A DNA stretch of 6,489 nucleotides from an uncultured Oscillospiraceae bacterium (GCA_905211675.1 CAJMBP010000076.1:1-6489); one strand, 5' to 3'. Shown: positions 1 through 6,462, numbered from the stretch's first letter. The notes: generated by a model from the sequence alone, not told the origin. Numbers and translations are program-made.

Positions 1-13
1 GACCGTTAAGATA

Positions 14-38
14 CAAAAGCCACGCAAAAAGCGTGGCT
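14..38 (-). terminator. Intrinsic terminator ending the pst-pho operon
   Basis: On the minus strand, 18 bases past the phoR stop, there is a perfect 8-bp stem AGCCACGC / GCGTGGCT (31-38 pairing with 18-25). The loop is five T (26-30), and the stem is followed by a short T-rich tail TTTTGTATCTT. This is a standard Rho-independent terminator in the position expected for the end of the operon. On the plus strand the bases after the stem (CTAATCTATTTA) lack a good T-run, so termination of rightward transcription would be weak. Confidence 0.9.
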
Positions 39-55
39 CTAATCTATTTATGGTA

Positions 56-1702
56 CTAAAAAACAACTTTAACGGTAGTTCCGATTCCTACGGTGCTTTC
101 AATATATATTTTGCCTTTGTGATACTCTACAGCGTGTTTTACAATTGAGAGTCCAAGCCCCGTGCCGCCGGTATCCCTCGAATGGCTTTCGTCAACCCTG
201 TAAAACCGTTCAAAAATACGCTGTTGATGTTCGGGCGGAATTCCTATTCCGGTATCGGTTACCGATAGAATAATGTTGTTCCCGCTGTTTTTAATATCGA
301 TTATTACCTTACCGCCGTCTATGTTGTAACGTATAGCGTTGTCGCAAAGATTGTATATAATCTCATAAATATATTGTCTTACACCGTTTAAAATGCAATG
401 TTCGGCATTCAGTTCAATGTGAATTTTTCGCTCGTCGGCAGACGGTTGCAAGACCTCGGCAACCTCATAAGCAACTGTGTACAGATCAACCGCTTCGCTT
501 GCCGATGCGTTATTTTCGTCAAGCCTTGAAAGCTTTATAATATCACTTATCAAAGTGACAAGTCTTGTTGCCTCATTTTTTATGTTAGATATAAATCTGT
601 CGGTATCTTCGGGCTTTACAAGTCCGTTTTGCAGAAGCTCTGCACTGCCTATAATTGACTGAAGCGGTGTTTTTAGCTCGTGCGAAACATTTGCGGTAAA
701 CTGTCGGCGGTTGCGCTCTGCAAAGGCAGTTTCGGTTATGTCTAAGCAAAGTATAACAACGCCTAAGGTTTGTCCGTTTGATTCGGTGCGGCTTACAATG
801 AATTGATAAATGCGACCGTCACGCTCTTCGCGAAGCTCGGTACGGTTGCCTGTGAGCGCTGCTTTTACAGCATTGCTAATATCAACATTACGGTCCACCG
901 TCAAAAAGAATCGACCTGTGGCGGTATCGGGCACACCGAATATTTTTTTAGCAGCGGTGTTTATTCTGATTACGACGCCGTTTTTGTCAAGCAGAACAAG
1001 GCCTTCGTTCATCGAATTGGTAATTTGTTCAAATTCATCGGATTTTTGTTTGAGCTCACGCAACTGTCTTTCTATTTGTTTGTGCTGTCTGTTAATTTTG
1101 GTGAGAATAGGGGAAAGTTCATCGTAGGTGTCATTTTTATCGGGATTTTCAAGGTCAAGCTCGTTAAACGGCTTTACAATGCTTTTTGCCATTTTTTGTG
1201 ACATAAAAAGAGTAACAGCCGCACTTACGATTATAATTGCGCATATAACCGGTAACATACCCAATAAAAGCGCTCCCACGGTAACCTGATTTTCCGAAAC
1301 GCGAAGCACATTGCCGTTGCTTAAAAGCACCGCCTCATAAAATGTTTTTTCGGTTAATGTTGATGAATACCGTGCGCTGCTTCCGCTTCCGTTTTCGAAC
1401 GCTTCGGCTATTTCTTCACGGCTCTTATGATTTTCCAAATCCGCGGCATTGGCTTTTGAATCGTAAATTACCGAACCGTCGGCTGCTACTAATGTAAAGC
1501 GAAAAACAGAGGAATCATAATCGTCAAAATACTCTGTACCAAGCTTTTCAACACTGCCTGCTGCAAGCGTGAGTTCTTCTTTAAGCTGCGTAACCTGTGA
1601 TTTGTTAAAGTAGTCATACAAAAAACTTAATGTTATAAACATACTTGCCATAAGCACGACTAAGGTAACGCTTATGATTGAGCGAAAGATTTTTTTAGTC
1701 AT
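56..1702 (-). CDS. phoR: PhoR-type membrane sensor histidine kinase
   Basis: This is the sensor kinase expected to phosphorylate the upstream PhoP at low phosphate. Domains in order over 548 residues: membrane segment at about 9-29; an extracytoplasmic region of roughly 110 residues with a PAS/Cache-like core (72-136, VAADGSVIYDS to NVLRVS); second membrane segment at about 142-167; a short HAMP-like linker (about 168-215); a cytoplasmic PAS domain (about 222-325, starting near SMNEGLVLLDKNG); the dimerisation/phosphoacceptor domain with His341 in NVSHELKTPL; and the ATPase domain. The ATPase has an N-box with N451 and N455, G1 DTGIGIP (483-489), F-box FERFYRVD (497-504) and G2 GGTGLGL (512-518). 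All catalytic motifs are intact. The start has a strong GGAGGG site at 1709-1714, six bases upstream and inside the end of phoP, so its translation is probably coupled. It is the last gene, with an intrinsic terminator just after it. Phosphate specificity is inferred from context. Confidence 0.94.
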   Translation of the reverse strand: MTKKIFRSIISVTLVVLMASMFITLSFLYDYFNKSQVTQLKEELTLAAGSVEKLGTEYFDDYDSSVFRFTLVAADGSVIYDSKANAADLENHKSREEIAEAFENGSGSSARYSSTLTEKTFYEAVLLSNGNVLRVSENQVTVGALLLGMLPVICAIIIVSAAVTLFMSQKMAKSIVKPFNELDLENPDKNDTYDELSPILTKINRQHKQIERQLRELKQKSDEFEQITNSMNEGLVLLDKNGVVIRINTAAKKIFGVPDTATGRFFLTVDRNVDISNAVKAALTGNRTELREERDGRIYQFIVSRTESNGQTLGVVILCLDITETAFAERNRRQFTANVSHELKTPLQSIIGSAELLQNGLVKPEDTDRFISNIKNEATRLVTLISDIIKLSRLDENNASASEAVDLYTVAYEVAEVLQPSADERKIHIELNAEHCILNGVRQYIYEIIYNLCDNAIRYNIDGGKVIIDIKNSGNNIILSVTDTGIGIPPEHQQRIFERFYRVDESHSRDTGGTGLGLSIVKHAVEYHKGKIYIESTVGIGTTVKVVF

Positions 1703-1704
1703 TA

Positions 1705-2373
1705 TTAACCCTCCAAACGGTAACCTACACCTATAACCGTTTCAATGCGCACACCTTCATTGCCCAATTTTTTTCGCAGGGTTTTAATGTGCATATCTAC
1801 CGTTCGGGACTCGCCTAAATAATCAACACCCCAAACCTCTGACAGCAGTCTGTCACGCGAGAAAACTGTACCGATATTTTGCATAAATAACTTTAAAATT
1901 TCAAATTCCTTAAGAGTTAAATCGACCTTTTTGCCGTTTACCGTTACAATATGTTTGTTATAATCAAGTTGAACATTGCCTGATATAAGGTTTTTTTCTT
2001 TGTTCTTCGAATCGCAACGGCGTAAAACTGCCTTTATTCGTGAAACCATTTCCATCATACCGAACGGTTTTACAAGATAATCGTCGGCGCCGGTATCAAG
2101 CCCTTGAATTTTGTCAGTTTCGGTGCCCTTTGCCGTCGCCATAATTACGGGAATGTCGCAGGTTTTACTGTTGCTTCGAATTTCTTTGAGTACTTCAACA
2201 CCGTCTTTTACGGGCAGCATAATATCAAGCACAATAAGTTCCGGCCTTTCAACCCGTAAAGCTTCAAGCATAGAAATGCCGTCGGCAAAGCCCTTGGCCT
2301 CAAAACCCGTTTGCACAAGAGTATAAACCTCGATTTCGCGAATGGTACTGTCGTCGTCAACACACCAAATCAT
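1705..2373 (-). CDS. phoP: PhoP/PhoB-type response regulator (OmpR family)
   Basis: This is the DNA-binding response regulator partner of the downstream PhoR, expected to activate phosphate-starvation genes, probably including this operon. The 222-residue protein has a receiver domain (about 1-118) with acidic residues D6-D8, phosphoacceptor D50 in LDIMLP, switch T80-A81 and conserved K102-P103. A short linker leads to an OmpR-type winged helix (about 130-222) with LTLKEFEIL, the VWGVDYLGESRTVDMHIKTLRKKLG recognition region (180-204) and the terminal GVGYRLEG. The reading frame stays open 27 codons further upstream, into phoU. I chose the Met at 2371-2373 because the receiver fold begins there (MIWCVDDD) and an AAAGGAG site lies six bases upstream at 2380-2386. 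Firmicutes literature calls this PhoP and proteobacterial literature PhoB. Position next to pst-phoU and PhoR supports the phosphate role, since the sequence alone shows only an OmpR-family regulator. Confidence 0.94.
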   Translation of the reverse strand: MIWCVDDDSTIREIEVYTLVQTGFEAKGFADGISMLEALRVERPELIVLDIMLPVKDGVEVLKEIRSNSKTCDIPVIMATAKGTETDKIQGLDTGADDYLVKPFGMMEMVSRIKAVLRRCDSKNKEKNLISGNVQLDYNKHIVTVNGKKVDLTLKEFEILKLFMQNIGTVFSRDRLLSEVWGVDYLGESRTVDMHIKTLRKKLGNEGVRIETVIGVGYRLEG

Positions 2374-2374
2374 A

Positions 2375-3019
2375 CTATTCTCCTTTGTGAACGCCGGTAA
2401 CCGAAAATTCAACCCATTCGGCAATGTTAACCGCGTGGTCGCCGATGCGTTCAAAGTATTTTGCTATCATTAAAAGGTCTACCGCATATTCGCCGTCGGC
2501 AGTATTTTCGGTAACCATTTTTACAAGATTTTGTTTTACGCGCGCAAAAGCACTGTCCACAATGTCATCGTGTTTTATAACCTGCTTGGCAAGTTGAAGG
2601 TCTTTTTTTACATAAGCGTCAATACTGTCGGTTACCATTTTAATTGTAGCCTCTGCCATCAACCTTATATCGTGACATTCTTCTCCTGTTCTACCACCCA
2701 GAAATATTATAATTTCAGCAATGTCTTCGGCCTGATCGCCGATTCTTTCCATATCGGTAATCATTTTAAGTGCGGCGGAGATTACACGAAGATCTTTTGC
2801 CACAGGCTGCTGTTGGAGTAAAAGCTTTAAGCATATCGACTCAATTTCGCGTTCCATCTCGTCGATTATGTGGCCTTGATTTTTGGCTTTGCGGGCATCG
2901 TCGGCATTGCCTTCAAGCAAGGCTTTTGCCGAAACTGCGATAATGCTTTCACATTCTGCGCCCATTTCAATCATTTTTTTATTTAGAGTTTTAAGCTGTT
3001 CGTCAAACCTACTTCTCAT
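2375..3019 (-). CDS. phoU: PhoU, phosphate signalling and transport regulator
   Basis: PhoU is a cytoplasmic, all-helical protein that links the state of the Pst transporter to the PhoR kinase and damps Pho signalling when phosphate is plentiful. The 214-residue protein shows the family's internal duplication into two three-helix bundles. Each half carries a metal-cluster motif: E91-R-I-G-D95 with D99 in the first, and E190-R-I-G-D194 with N198 in the second, followed by IAEW. The N-terminal RFDEQLKTLNKKMIEMG is typical and supports the chosen start. The ribosome binding site is the weakest in the operon: GGGAAGG at 3031-3037 lies eleven bases from the ATG, so PhoU may be made at a lower rate than its neighbours. 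It begins two bases after pstB and ends one base before the response regulator start. The gene is intact and of usual length. Confidence 0.97.
   Translation of the reverse strand: MRSRFDEQLKTLNKKMIEMGAECESIIAVSAKALLEGNADDARKAKNQGHIIDEMEREIESICLKLLLQQQPVAKDLRVISAALKMITDMERIGDQAEDIAEIIIFLGGRTGEECHDIRLMAEATIKMVTDSIDAYVKKDLQLAKQVIKHDDIVDSAFARVKQNLVKMVTENTADGEYAVDLLMIAKYFERIGDHAVNIAEWVEFSVTGVHKGE
2380..2386 (-). promoter_or_regulatory. Ribosome binding site that fixes the phoP start
   Basis: AAAGGAG lies six bases before the ATG at 2371-2373 and within the last codons of phoU. It supports this ATG over the upstream in-frame ATG at 2452-2454, which would add 27 residues not belonging to a receiver domain and overlap phoU by about 80 bases. 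Confidence 0.85.
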
Positions 3020-3021
3020 AA

Positions 3022-3777
3022 TTAACCAAACCTTCCCGTAATGTAATCTTCTGTGCGCTTGTTTTTAGGAGTCGAAAACAGTTCTTCGGTGTTACCGTAT
3101 TCTATAAGCTCTCCAAGAAGGAAGAATGCCGTGTTGTCGGAAATACGAACGGCCTGCTGCATATTATGAGTTACTATAATTATACTATATTTTTCTTTTA
3201 ATTGCAACGAAAGTTCTTCGATTTTTGAAGTGGATATAGGGTCCAATGCCGATGTCGGTTCATCCATAAGCAAAACCTTAGGTTTAACTGCGAGAGCTCG
3301 TGCAATGCAAAGGCGTTGCTGCTGACCGCCCGAAAGCCCCAGAGCATTTTTTTTGAGTCTGTCCTTTACCTCTTCCCAGATTGCCGCATCTTTAAGCGCT
3401 TGTTCAACTATCTCATCAAGCTTTATTCTGTTTGTAATACCGTGGGTGCGGGGGCCGTAGGCGATATTATCATATATGCTCATCGGAAAAGGATTGGGCT
3501 TTTGAAATACCATACCTACATCTCGGCGCAGTTCATTAACATCTACATCTTTATCAAAAATATTATGTCCCTTATAGCAAACCTCGCCTGTAATTTTGAC
3601 CGAAGGAATAAGGTCGTTCATACGGTTGAGAGTTTTCAGAAATGTGGATTTACCACAACCCGAAGGGCCTATAAGCGCCGTTATACTTTTTTCGGGAATT
3701 GAAATATCAATATTTTTTAAAGCCTGATTATTTCCGTACCAAAGACAAAGGTCTTTTGCCGTCATAATTTCGTTCAT
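3022..3777 (-). CDS. pstB: PstB, phosphate ABC transporter ATP-binding subunit
   Basis: This is the cytoplasmic ATPase that powers phosphate import through PstC/PstA; two copies per transporter are expected from the family. All nucleotide-binding motifs are present in the 251-residue protein: Walker A GPSGCGKST (37-45), Q-loop Gln92 in MVFQKPNPFPMS, ABC signature LSGGQQQR (148-155), Walker B VLLMDEP (168-174) with catalytic Glu173, D-loop SALD (176-179) and switch His204. The NRMNDL segment (51-56) and the KPNPFPMSIYDN stretch after the Q-loop (93-104) are diagnostic of PstB rather than a general ABC ATPase. Length is normal for the family. The start overlaps the pstA stop by four bases (ATGA) and has an AAAGGAG ribosome binding site at 3784-3790, six bases upstream. 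phoU begins two bases after its stop. Confidence 0.98.
   Translation of the reverse strand: MNEIMTAKDLCLWYGNNQALKNIDISIPEKSITALIGPSGCGKSTFLKTLNRMNDLIPSVKITGEVCYKGHNIFDKDVDVNELRRDVGMVFQKPNPFPMSIYDNIAYGPRTHGITNRIKLDEIVEQALKDAAIWEEVKDRLKKNALGLSGGQQQRLCIARALAVKPKVLLMDEPTSALDPISTSKIEELSLQLKEKYSIIIVTHNMQQAVRISDNTAFFLLGELIEYGNTEELFSTPKNKRTEDYITGRFG
3031..3037 (-). promoter_or_regulatory. Distant, weak ribosome binding site of phoU
   Basis: GGGAAGG, located in the last codons of pstB, is the only purine-rich candidate upstream of the phoU ATG. It sits eleven bases away, compared with five to nine for the other six genes, and lacks a full AGGAG core. phoU translation may therefore depend on ribosomes arriving from pstB, whose stop is two bases upstream of the ATG. 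Confidence 0.5.
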
Positions 3778-4616
3778 AGTTTACTCCTTTTGGCAAAATA
3801 TTTGCCGACTAATGTGGCTGATAGGTTTATAAGCAATGTAAGTATCATAAGAATTGCGGCAATAGCAAAAGCAACATCAAACCTGCCTTCTTCTTTTGCA
3901 TATACATACAAAGCGACCGTTAAGGTGGCACCCGGATTTGTAATCCCTGTAAGTATGCCGTTAAGAGAATGTGCGAAGCCCGCTGTAAATAGCAATGCCG
4001 CAGACTCGCCGAGTATTCTGCCTATCGACAGAATACAGCCTGTTATAATTCCGTCCACACAATTCGGTAATACTACGGTGCGTATTACTCGCCATTTACC
4101 TGCACCCAGTCCGAACGCACCCTCGCGGTAGCTTTGAGGAACCGTTTTCAGACTTTCCTGTGTAGTGCGCATAACGGTAGGAAGGTTCATAATTACAAGG
4201 GTTAACGCACCGGCAAGCAGGCTTGTTCCGAAATTATTAGAAAACAAAAGCATGCCCACAAGGCCGTAAATTACAGACGGTATGCCCGACAGCGTTTCAG
4301 CCGCGTATTCAATAACAGAAACCAATTTTTTGTTTTTAGCATATTCTGTAAGATAAACAGCAGCACCTACTCCGAGCGGTAAGACTATAATAAGCGTTGC
4401 GACTACAATATATACGGTGTTAAGAATATCGGGTAAAATTCCTATTTTGTCGGTAAGGTAGCTCGGCTTTGTAGAAATAAGCTCCCAAGATATATTGGGA
4501 ATACCCTTTATAAAAACATAGGCGAGCAAAAAAAGCACAAGAGCCGCCGTAAGCGCAGTTGATATTATCATTATGCTATGCATAAGTGTAATATAAAATT
4601 TTCTTTTTTTATTCAT
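3774..4616 (-). CDS. pstA: PstA, phosphate ABC transporter permease subunit
   Basis: This is the second channel-forming membrane subunit of the Pst importer, the partner of PstC. The 280-residue protein has about six hydrophobic segments, at roughly 12-37, 63-91, 104-126, 133-150, 187-213 and 246-270. The EAA coupling loop is REGAFGLGAGKWRVIRTVVLP (164-184), with Gly171 and Pro184 conserved. GRILGESAALLFTAG follows at 199-213, a PstA hallmark. The family motif LSGIPSVIYGLVG lies at 109-121. The start codon sits inside the stop of pstC (ATGA overlap), with an AAGGTGA-type ribosome binding site in the end of pstC. Its own stop overlaps the pstB start in the same way. Both junctions argue for coupled translation of the membrane and ATPase subunits. 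No truncation or missing motif is seen. Confidence 0.96.
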   Translation of the reverse strand: MNKKRKFYITLMHSIMIISTALTAALVLFLLAYVFIKGIPNISWELISTKPSYLTDKIGILPDILNTVYIVVATLIIVLPLGVGAAVYLTEYAKNKKLVSVIEYAAETLSGIPSVIYGLVGMLLFSNNFGTSLLAGALTLVIMNLPTVMRTTQESLKTVPQSYREGAFGLGAGKWRVIRTVVLPNCVDGIITGCILSIGRILGESAALLFTAGFAHSLNGILTGITNPGATLTVALYVYAKEEGRFDVAFAIAAILMILTLLINLSATLVGKYFAKRSKL

Positions 4617-5491
4617 TTTGTTTCACCTTTTTCTCTTTTTAAAAAGAAATTCAGCGTAGCGTTTATAAGCATAATAAACAAAAACAAAACAAGTGCTATT
4701 GAAAACAGAGCGTTTCTTTGCAAGCTTCCCGGGCTTGAATATGCCATTTCGCTTGCCACAGCAGTTGTTAAAAACCGTACGCTTTGAAAAAGGGAAGGCA
4801 TATTGGCAACATTGCCGGCAACCATCATAACAGCCATTGCTTCACCTATGGCACGCCCTACACCTAACACTACCGCGGCGGCGATACCGCTTTTGGCGGC
4901 GGGAACCGATACCTTAAAATAGGTTTCCGTAGGCGTGGCTCCAAGCGCAAGCGATGCATCTTCATATTCTTTCGGTACGGCGTCAAGCGCCGTGATTGAA
5001 ACCTTTATAATATTTGGCAATATCATTATTGCAAGCACTATAATGGCGGCGAGCAGGCTCGCTCCGTCGGGCACATTGAAAATTTTGCGAATTGCAGGCA
5101 CCAGCACAAGCATACCTACAAGTCCGTACACCACCGACGGTATGCCCGCAAGCAAATTTACAGCGGCTTCTATAACAGATTTAATCTTTTTGTTGGCAAC
5201 TTTTGAAAGATATACTGCTGCAAAAAAACCAACAGGTACACCGATTATGATTGCGCCTGAAGTGCCGTATATGCTTGTTAGTATAAAAGGCAATATACCG
5301 TATTTCGGGTCTTGAGCGGTAGAAGCCCACTTTTTTCCGAAAAGAAAGTTTATAATTCCGATTTCCTTTATAGCGGGAATACCTGAAATTATAAGATAAA
5401 CTGTGATTATTAAAACGAACCCTACAGTTATTAAACCGAGTATCAGGAATATGCCGTATACTATATTTTCAAACAGTTTGTTTTTATTCAT
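4613..5491 (-). CDS. pstC: PstC, phosphate ABC transporter permease subunit
   Basis: This is one of the two integral-membrane subunits that form the phosphate channel with PstA. The 292-residue protein has about six hydrophobic segments, at roughly 10-33, 67-93, 110-132, 145-168, 203-225 and 262-284. The cytoplasmic coupling (EAA) loop that docks on PstB lies between segments four and five: EYEDASLALGAT from about 175, with the conserved Gly184 and Pro197. It is followed by the permease-typical GRAIGEAMAV stretch at 212-221. The NLLAGIPSVVYGLVG motif (112-126) is characteristic of PstC/PstA. The start has a GAGGT ribosome binding site five bases upstream (5497-5501). The 3' end overlaps pstA by four bases (ATGA), implying translational coupling and roughly equal subunit synthesis. 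PstC is told from PstA by its place right after pstS and by the longer loop after its first membrane segment. Confidence 0.96.
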   Translation of the reverse strand: MNKNKLFENIVYGIFLILGLITVGFVLIITVYLIISGIPAIKEIGIINFLFGKKWASTAQDPKYGILPFILTSIYGTSGAIIIGVPVGFFAAVYLSKVANKKIKSVIEAAVNLLAGIPSVVYGLVGMLVLVPAIRKIFNVPDGASLLAAIIVLAIMILPNIIKVSITALDAVPKEYEDASLALGATPTETYFKVSVPAAKSGIAAAVVLGVGRAIGEAMAVMMVAGNVANMPSLFQSVRFLTTAVASEMAYSSPGSLQRNALFSIALVLFLFIMLINATLNFFLKREKGETK

Positions 5492-5507
5492 AATTTACCT
5501 CAAAGCG

Positions 5508-5533
5508 AAAAAGCGGCAGGGTATGACTGCCGC
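5508..5533 (-). terminator. Terminator-like hairpin between pstS and pstC (possible attenuator)
   Basis: On the minus strand a perfect 7-bp, mostly G/C stem GCGGCAG / CTGCCGC (5527-5533 pairing with 5513-5519) encloses a 7-base loop (5520-5526). Five T follow directly (5512-5508). It begins nine bases after the pstS stop, and its T-run ends six bases before the pstC ribosome binding site. The shape is that of a weak intrinsic terminator inside the operon. The likely effect is partial read-through or protection of the pstS mRNA 3' end, giving more PstS than PstCAB. Partial rather than full termination is inferred because no separate promoter for pstC is apparent in the 51-base gap. Confidence 0.72.
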
Positions 5534-5542
5534 CGCATGTAC

Positions 5543-6343
5543 TTAGTTGGCAGGAACCACGCCTGCGCCGCTTATTATTTCGTTTGCATCTTTTGATGTT
5601 ACATAATCAAAGAATTTTTGGGCGCTCTCAGAAAGCTTTTTATCTTTCTTGGTTACGAGAACAAACGGACGCTGAACAACATAACTGCCGTCTTTGATAG
5701 TTTCTTCGCTCGGGGCAACACCTTCTACGGTGGCAGCCTTTACGGTATCGTTTACAGAGGCGAGAGAAGCGTAGCCTATTGCATTGGGGTTGCCTGCAAC
5801 GGTTGTTATAACATCACCGGTTGAAGTAAGCTCCTGACGATATTGGCATTTGTCTTCGGTATCGGTAATTGACTCAAAGCCGTCTCTTGTGCCGCTGCCG
5901 GCTTCGCGGCCTATGATAACTATTTCAGAATCGTTGCCGCCAACATCCTTCCAGTTGGTTATTTCGCCCGTATAGATTTTAGCAATGTTTTCAAGGGTGA
6001 GATCCTTTACTTTGTTTTCAGGATTTACAATGATTGCAATACCGTCGTAGGCGAGCACGGTTTGCTCAAGTCCGCTTGCTTTTTCTTCGTCCTTTAAATT
6101 TCGGCTGGCGAGCCCTATGTCGCATCTGTCTTCCTGAACAGCCTGAATACCTGCGCCTGAGCCGGTTGCATTGTATGCTACCGAAATACCGGTGTCGGCT
6201 TCAAATGCTTCGCCTAAAGCCCCGATTACTTTACTCATCGAGGTTGAACCGTCTGTAGCTACGGTGCTTTTGCTTTGTGAACAACCTACTAATAATGCAC
6301 ATACAAGAATTGCAGCAACTATTGAACTTATAATTTTTTTCAT
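5543..6343 (-). CDS. pstS: PstS, phosphate-binding lipoprotein of the Pst ABC transporter
   Basis: This is the extracytoplasmic solute-binding protein that captures inorganic phosphate and delivers it to PstC/PstA. The 266-residue protein starts with a lipoprotein signal: Lys-Lys at residues 2-3, a hydrophobic stretch at 4-19 and a lipobox L18-V-G-C21. Cys21 should be lipidated and anchor the protein to the outer face of the membrane. The mature part has the family's phosphate-contacting segments: DGSTSM (31-36), GSGAG (61-65) and GREAGSGTRDGFE (145-157). The length fits the short PstS class common in Firmicutes, rather than the roughly 340-residue enterobacterial type. The start is supported by an AAAGGAG ribosome binding site at 6353-6359, nine bases upstream, and by the signal peptide beginning right at this Met. 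It is the first gene of the operon, followed by a terminator-like hairpin before pstC, which suggests it is made in excess over the membrane subunits. The protein appears intact. Confidence 0.97.
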   Translation of the reverse strand: MKKIISSIVAAILVCALLVGCSQSKSTVATDGSTSMSKVIGALGEAFEADTGISVAYNATGSGAGIQAVQEDRCDIGLASRNLKDEEKASGLEQTVLAYDGIAIIVNPENKVKDLTLENIAKIYTGEITNWKDVGGNDSEIVIIGREAGSGTRDGFESITDTEDKCQYRQELTSTGDVITTVAGNPNAIGYASLASVNDTVKAATVEGVAPSEETIKDGSYVVQRPFVLVTKKDKKLSESAQKFFDYVTSKDANEIISGAGVVPAN

Positions 6344-6387
6344 TTTTAAGTTCTCCTTTCGTTTGTTTGATTTTTTGCTACGCTTAA

Positions 6388-6393
6388 ATTCTA
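6388..6393 (-). promoter_or_regulatory. Putative -10 element of the pstS promoter
   Basis: TAGAAT matches the vegetative -10 consensus TATAAT at five of six positions. At 17-base spacing the -35 position holds TTACGA, a poor match to TTGACA, as expected for a promoter that needs an activator. The nearest Pho-box-like repeat ends nine bases upstream. Transcription would start near 6381-6384, giving a leader of about 40 bases before the pstS ATG. The assignment rests on one hexamer in AT-rich DNA, so it is tentative. Confidence 0.45.
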
Positions 6394-6402
6394 AACTGTT
6401 GC

Positions 6403-6443
6403 TGTAAAATTCGTAAGCAAGGCAATGTAAAATCCGTGTAAAA
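6403..6443 (-). promoter_or_regulatory. Candidate Pho box: three direct TTTTACA repeats upstream of pstS
   Basis: The heptamer TTTTACA occurs exactly on the minus strand at 6437-6443, 6426-6432 and 6403-6409. Start-to-start spacings are 11 and 23 bases, about one and two helical turns, so the copies lie on the same face of the DNA. Bacillus PhoP binds TT(A/T/C)ACA-like direct repeats with about 11-base period, often reaching from near -20 to -60. Measured from the putative start site near 6381, these copies fall at about -22 to -28, -45 to -51 and -56 to -62. A degenerate CTTACG (6412-6417) lies in the gap. PhoP binding is inferred from this arrangement and from the pst genes downstream. Confidence 0.65.
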
Positions 6444-6446
6444 TAC

Positions 6447-6462
6447 TTTTTCGACCGAAAAA
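6447..6462. repeat. Short perfect palindrome upstream of the Pho-box repeats
   Basis: TTTTTCG and its exact complement CGAAAAA flank a two-base centre (AC on the plus strand), making a 16-base inverted repeat. The two-base centre is too small for a normal RNA hairpin loop, so as a functional element it would more likely be a protein-binding site. It lies just upstream of the outermost close TTTTACA copy. Most of it is A/T runs, so chance is a real possibility. Confidence 0.4.

Noticed and set aside
18..38. The end-of-operon hairpin as a two-way terminator shared with a convergent neighbour.
   Set aside because: The stem is symmetric, but the plus-strand side has no proper T-run and no plus-strand gene reaches it in this window.
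477..1201. Plus-strand open frames of 61-132 codons opposite phoR.
   Set aside because: They are antisense shadows of a gene with clear domain motifs, have no recognisable domains, and overlap one another in different frames.
2374..2454. A longer form of the response regulator starting at 2454, inside phoU (27 extra residues).
   Set aside because: The added residues are not part of a receiver domain and would overlap phoU by about 80 bases, while a good AAAGGAG site lies just before the ATG at 2371-2373.
2706..2711. A perfect TATAAT on the minus strand within phoU, as a possible internal promoter for phoP-phoR.
   Set aside because: No -35-like hexamer lies 16-18 bases upstream (CAGGCC at 17), and the bases are part of conserved phoU codons.
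3316..3702. A 128-codon plus-strand open frame opposite pstB.
   Set aside because: It runs antisense through the conserved ATPase motifs of pstB and encodes no recognisable protein.
4935..5315. A 126-codon plus-strand open frame opposite pstC.
   Set aside because: Antisense to a conserved permease; the composition is what reverse reading of membrane-protein codons gives, and no domain is seen.
6171..6407. A 78-codon plus-strand frame overlapping the pstS start and promoter region.
   Set aside because: Mostly antisense to the pstS signal peptide and leader; no clear ribosome binding site and no recognisable domain.
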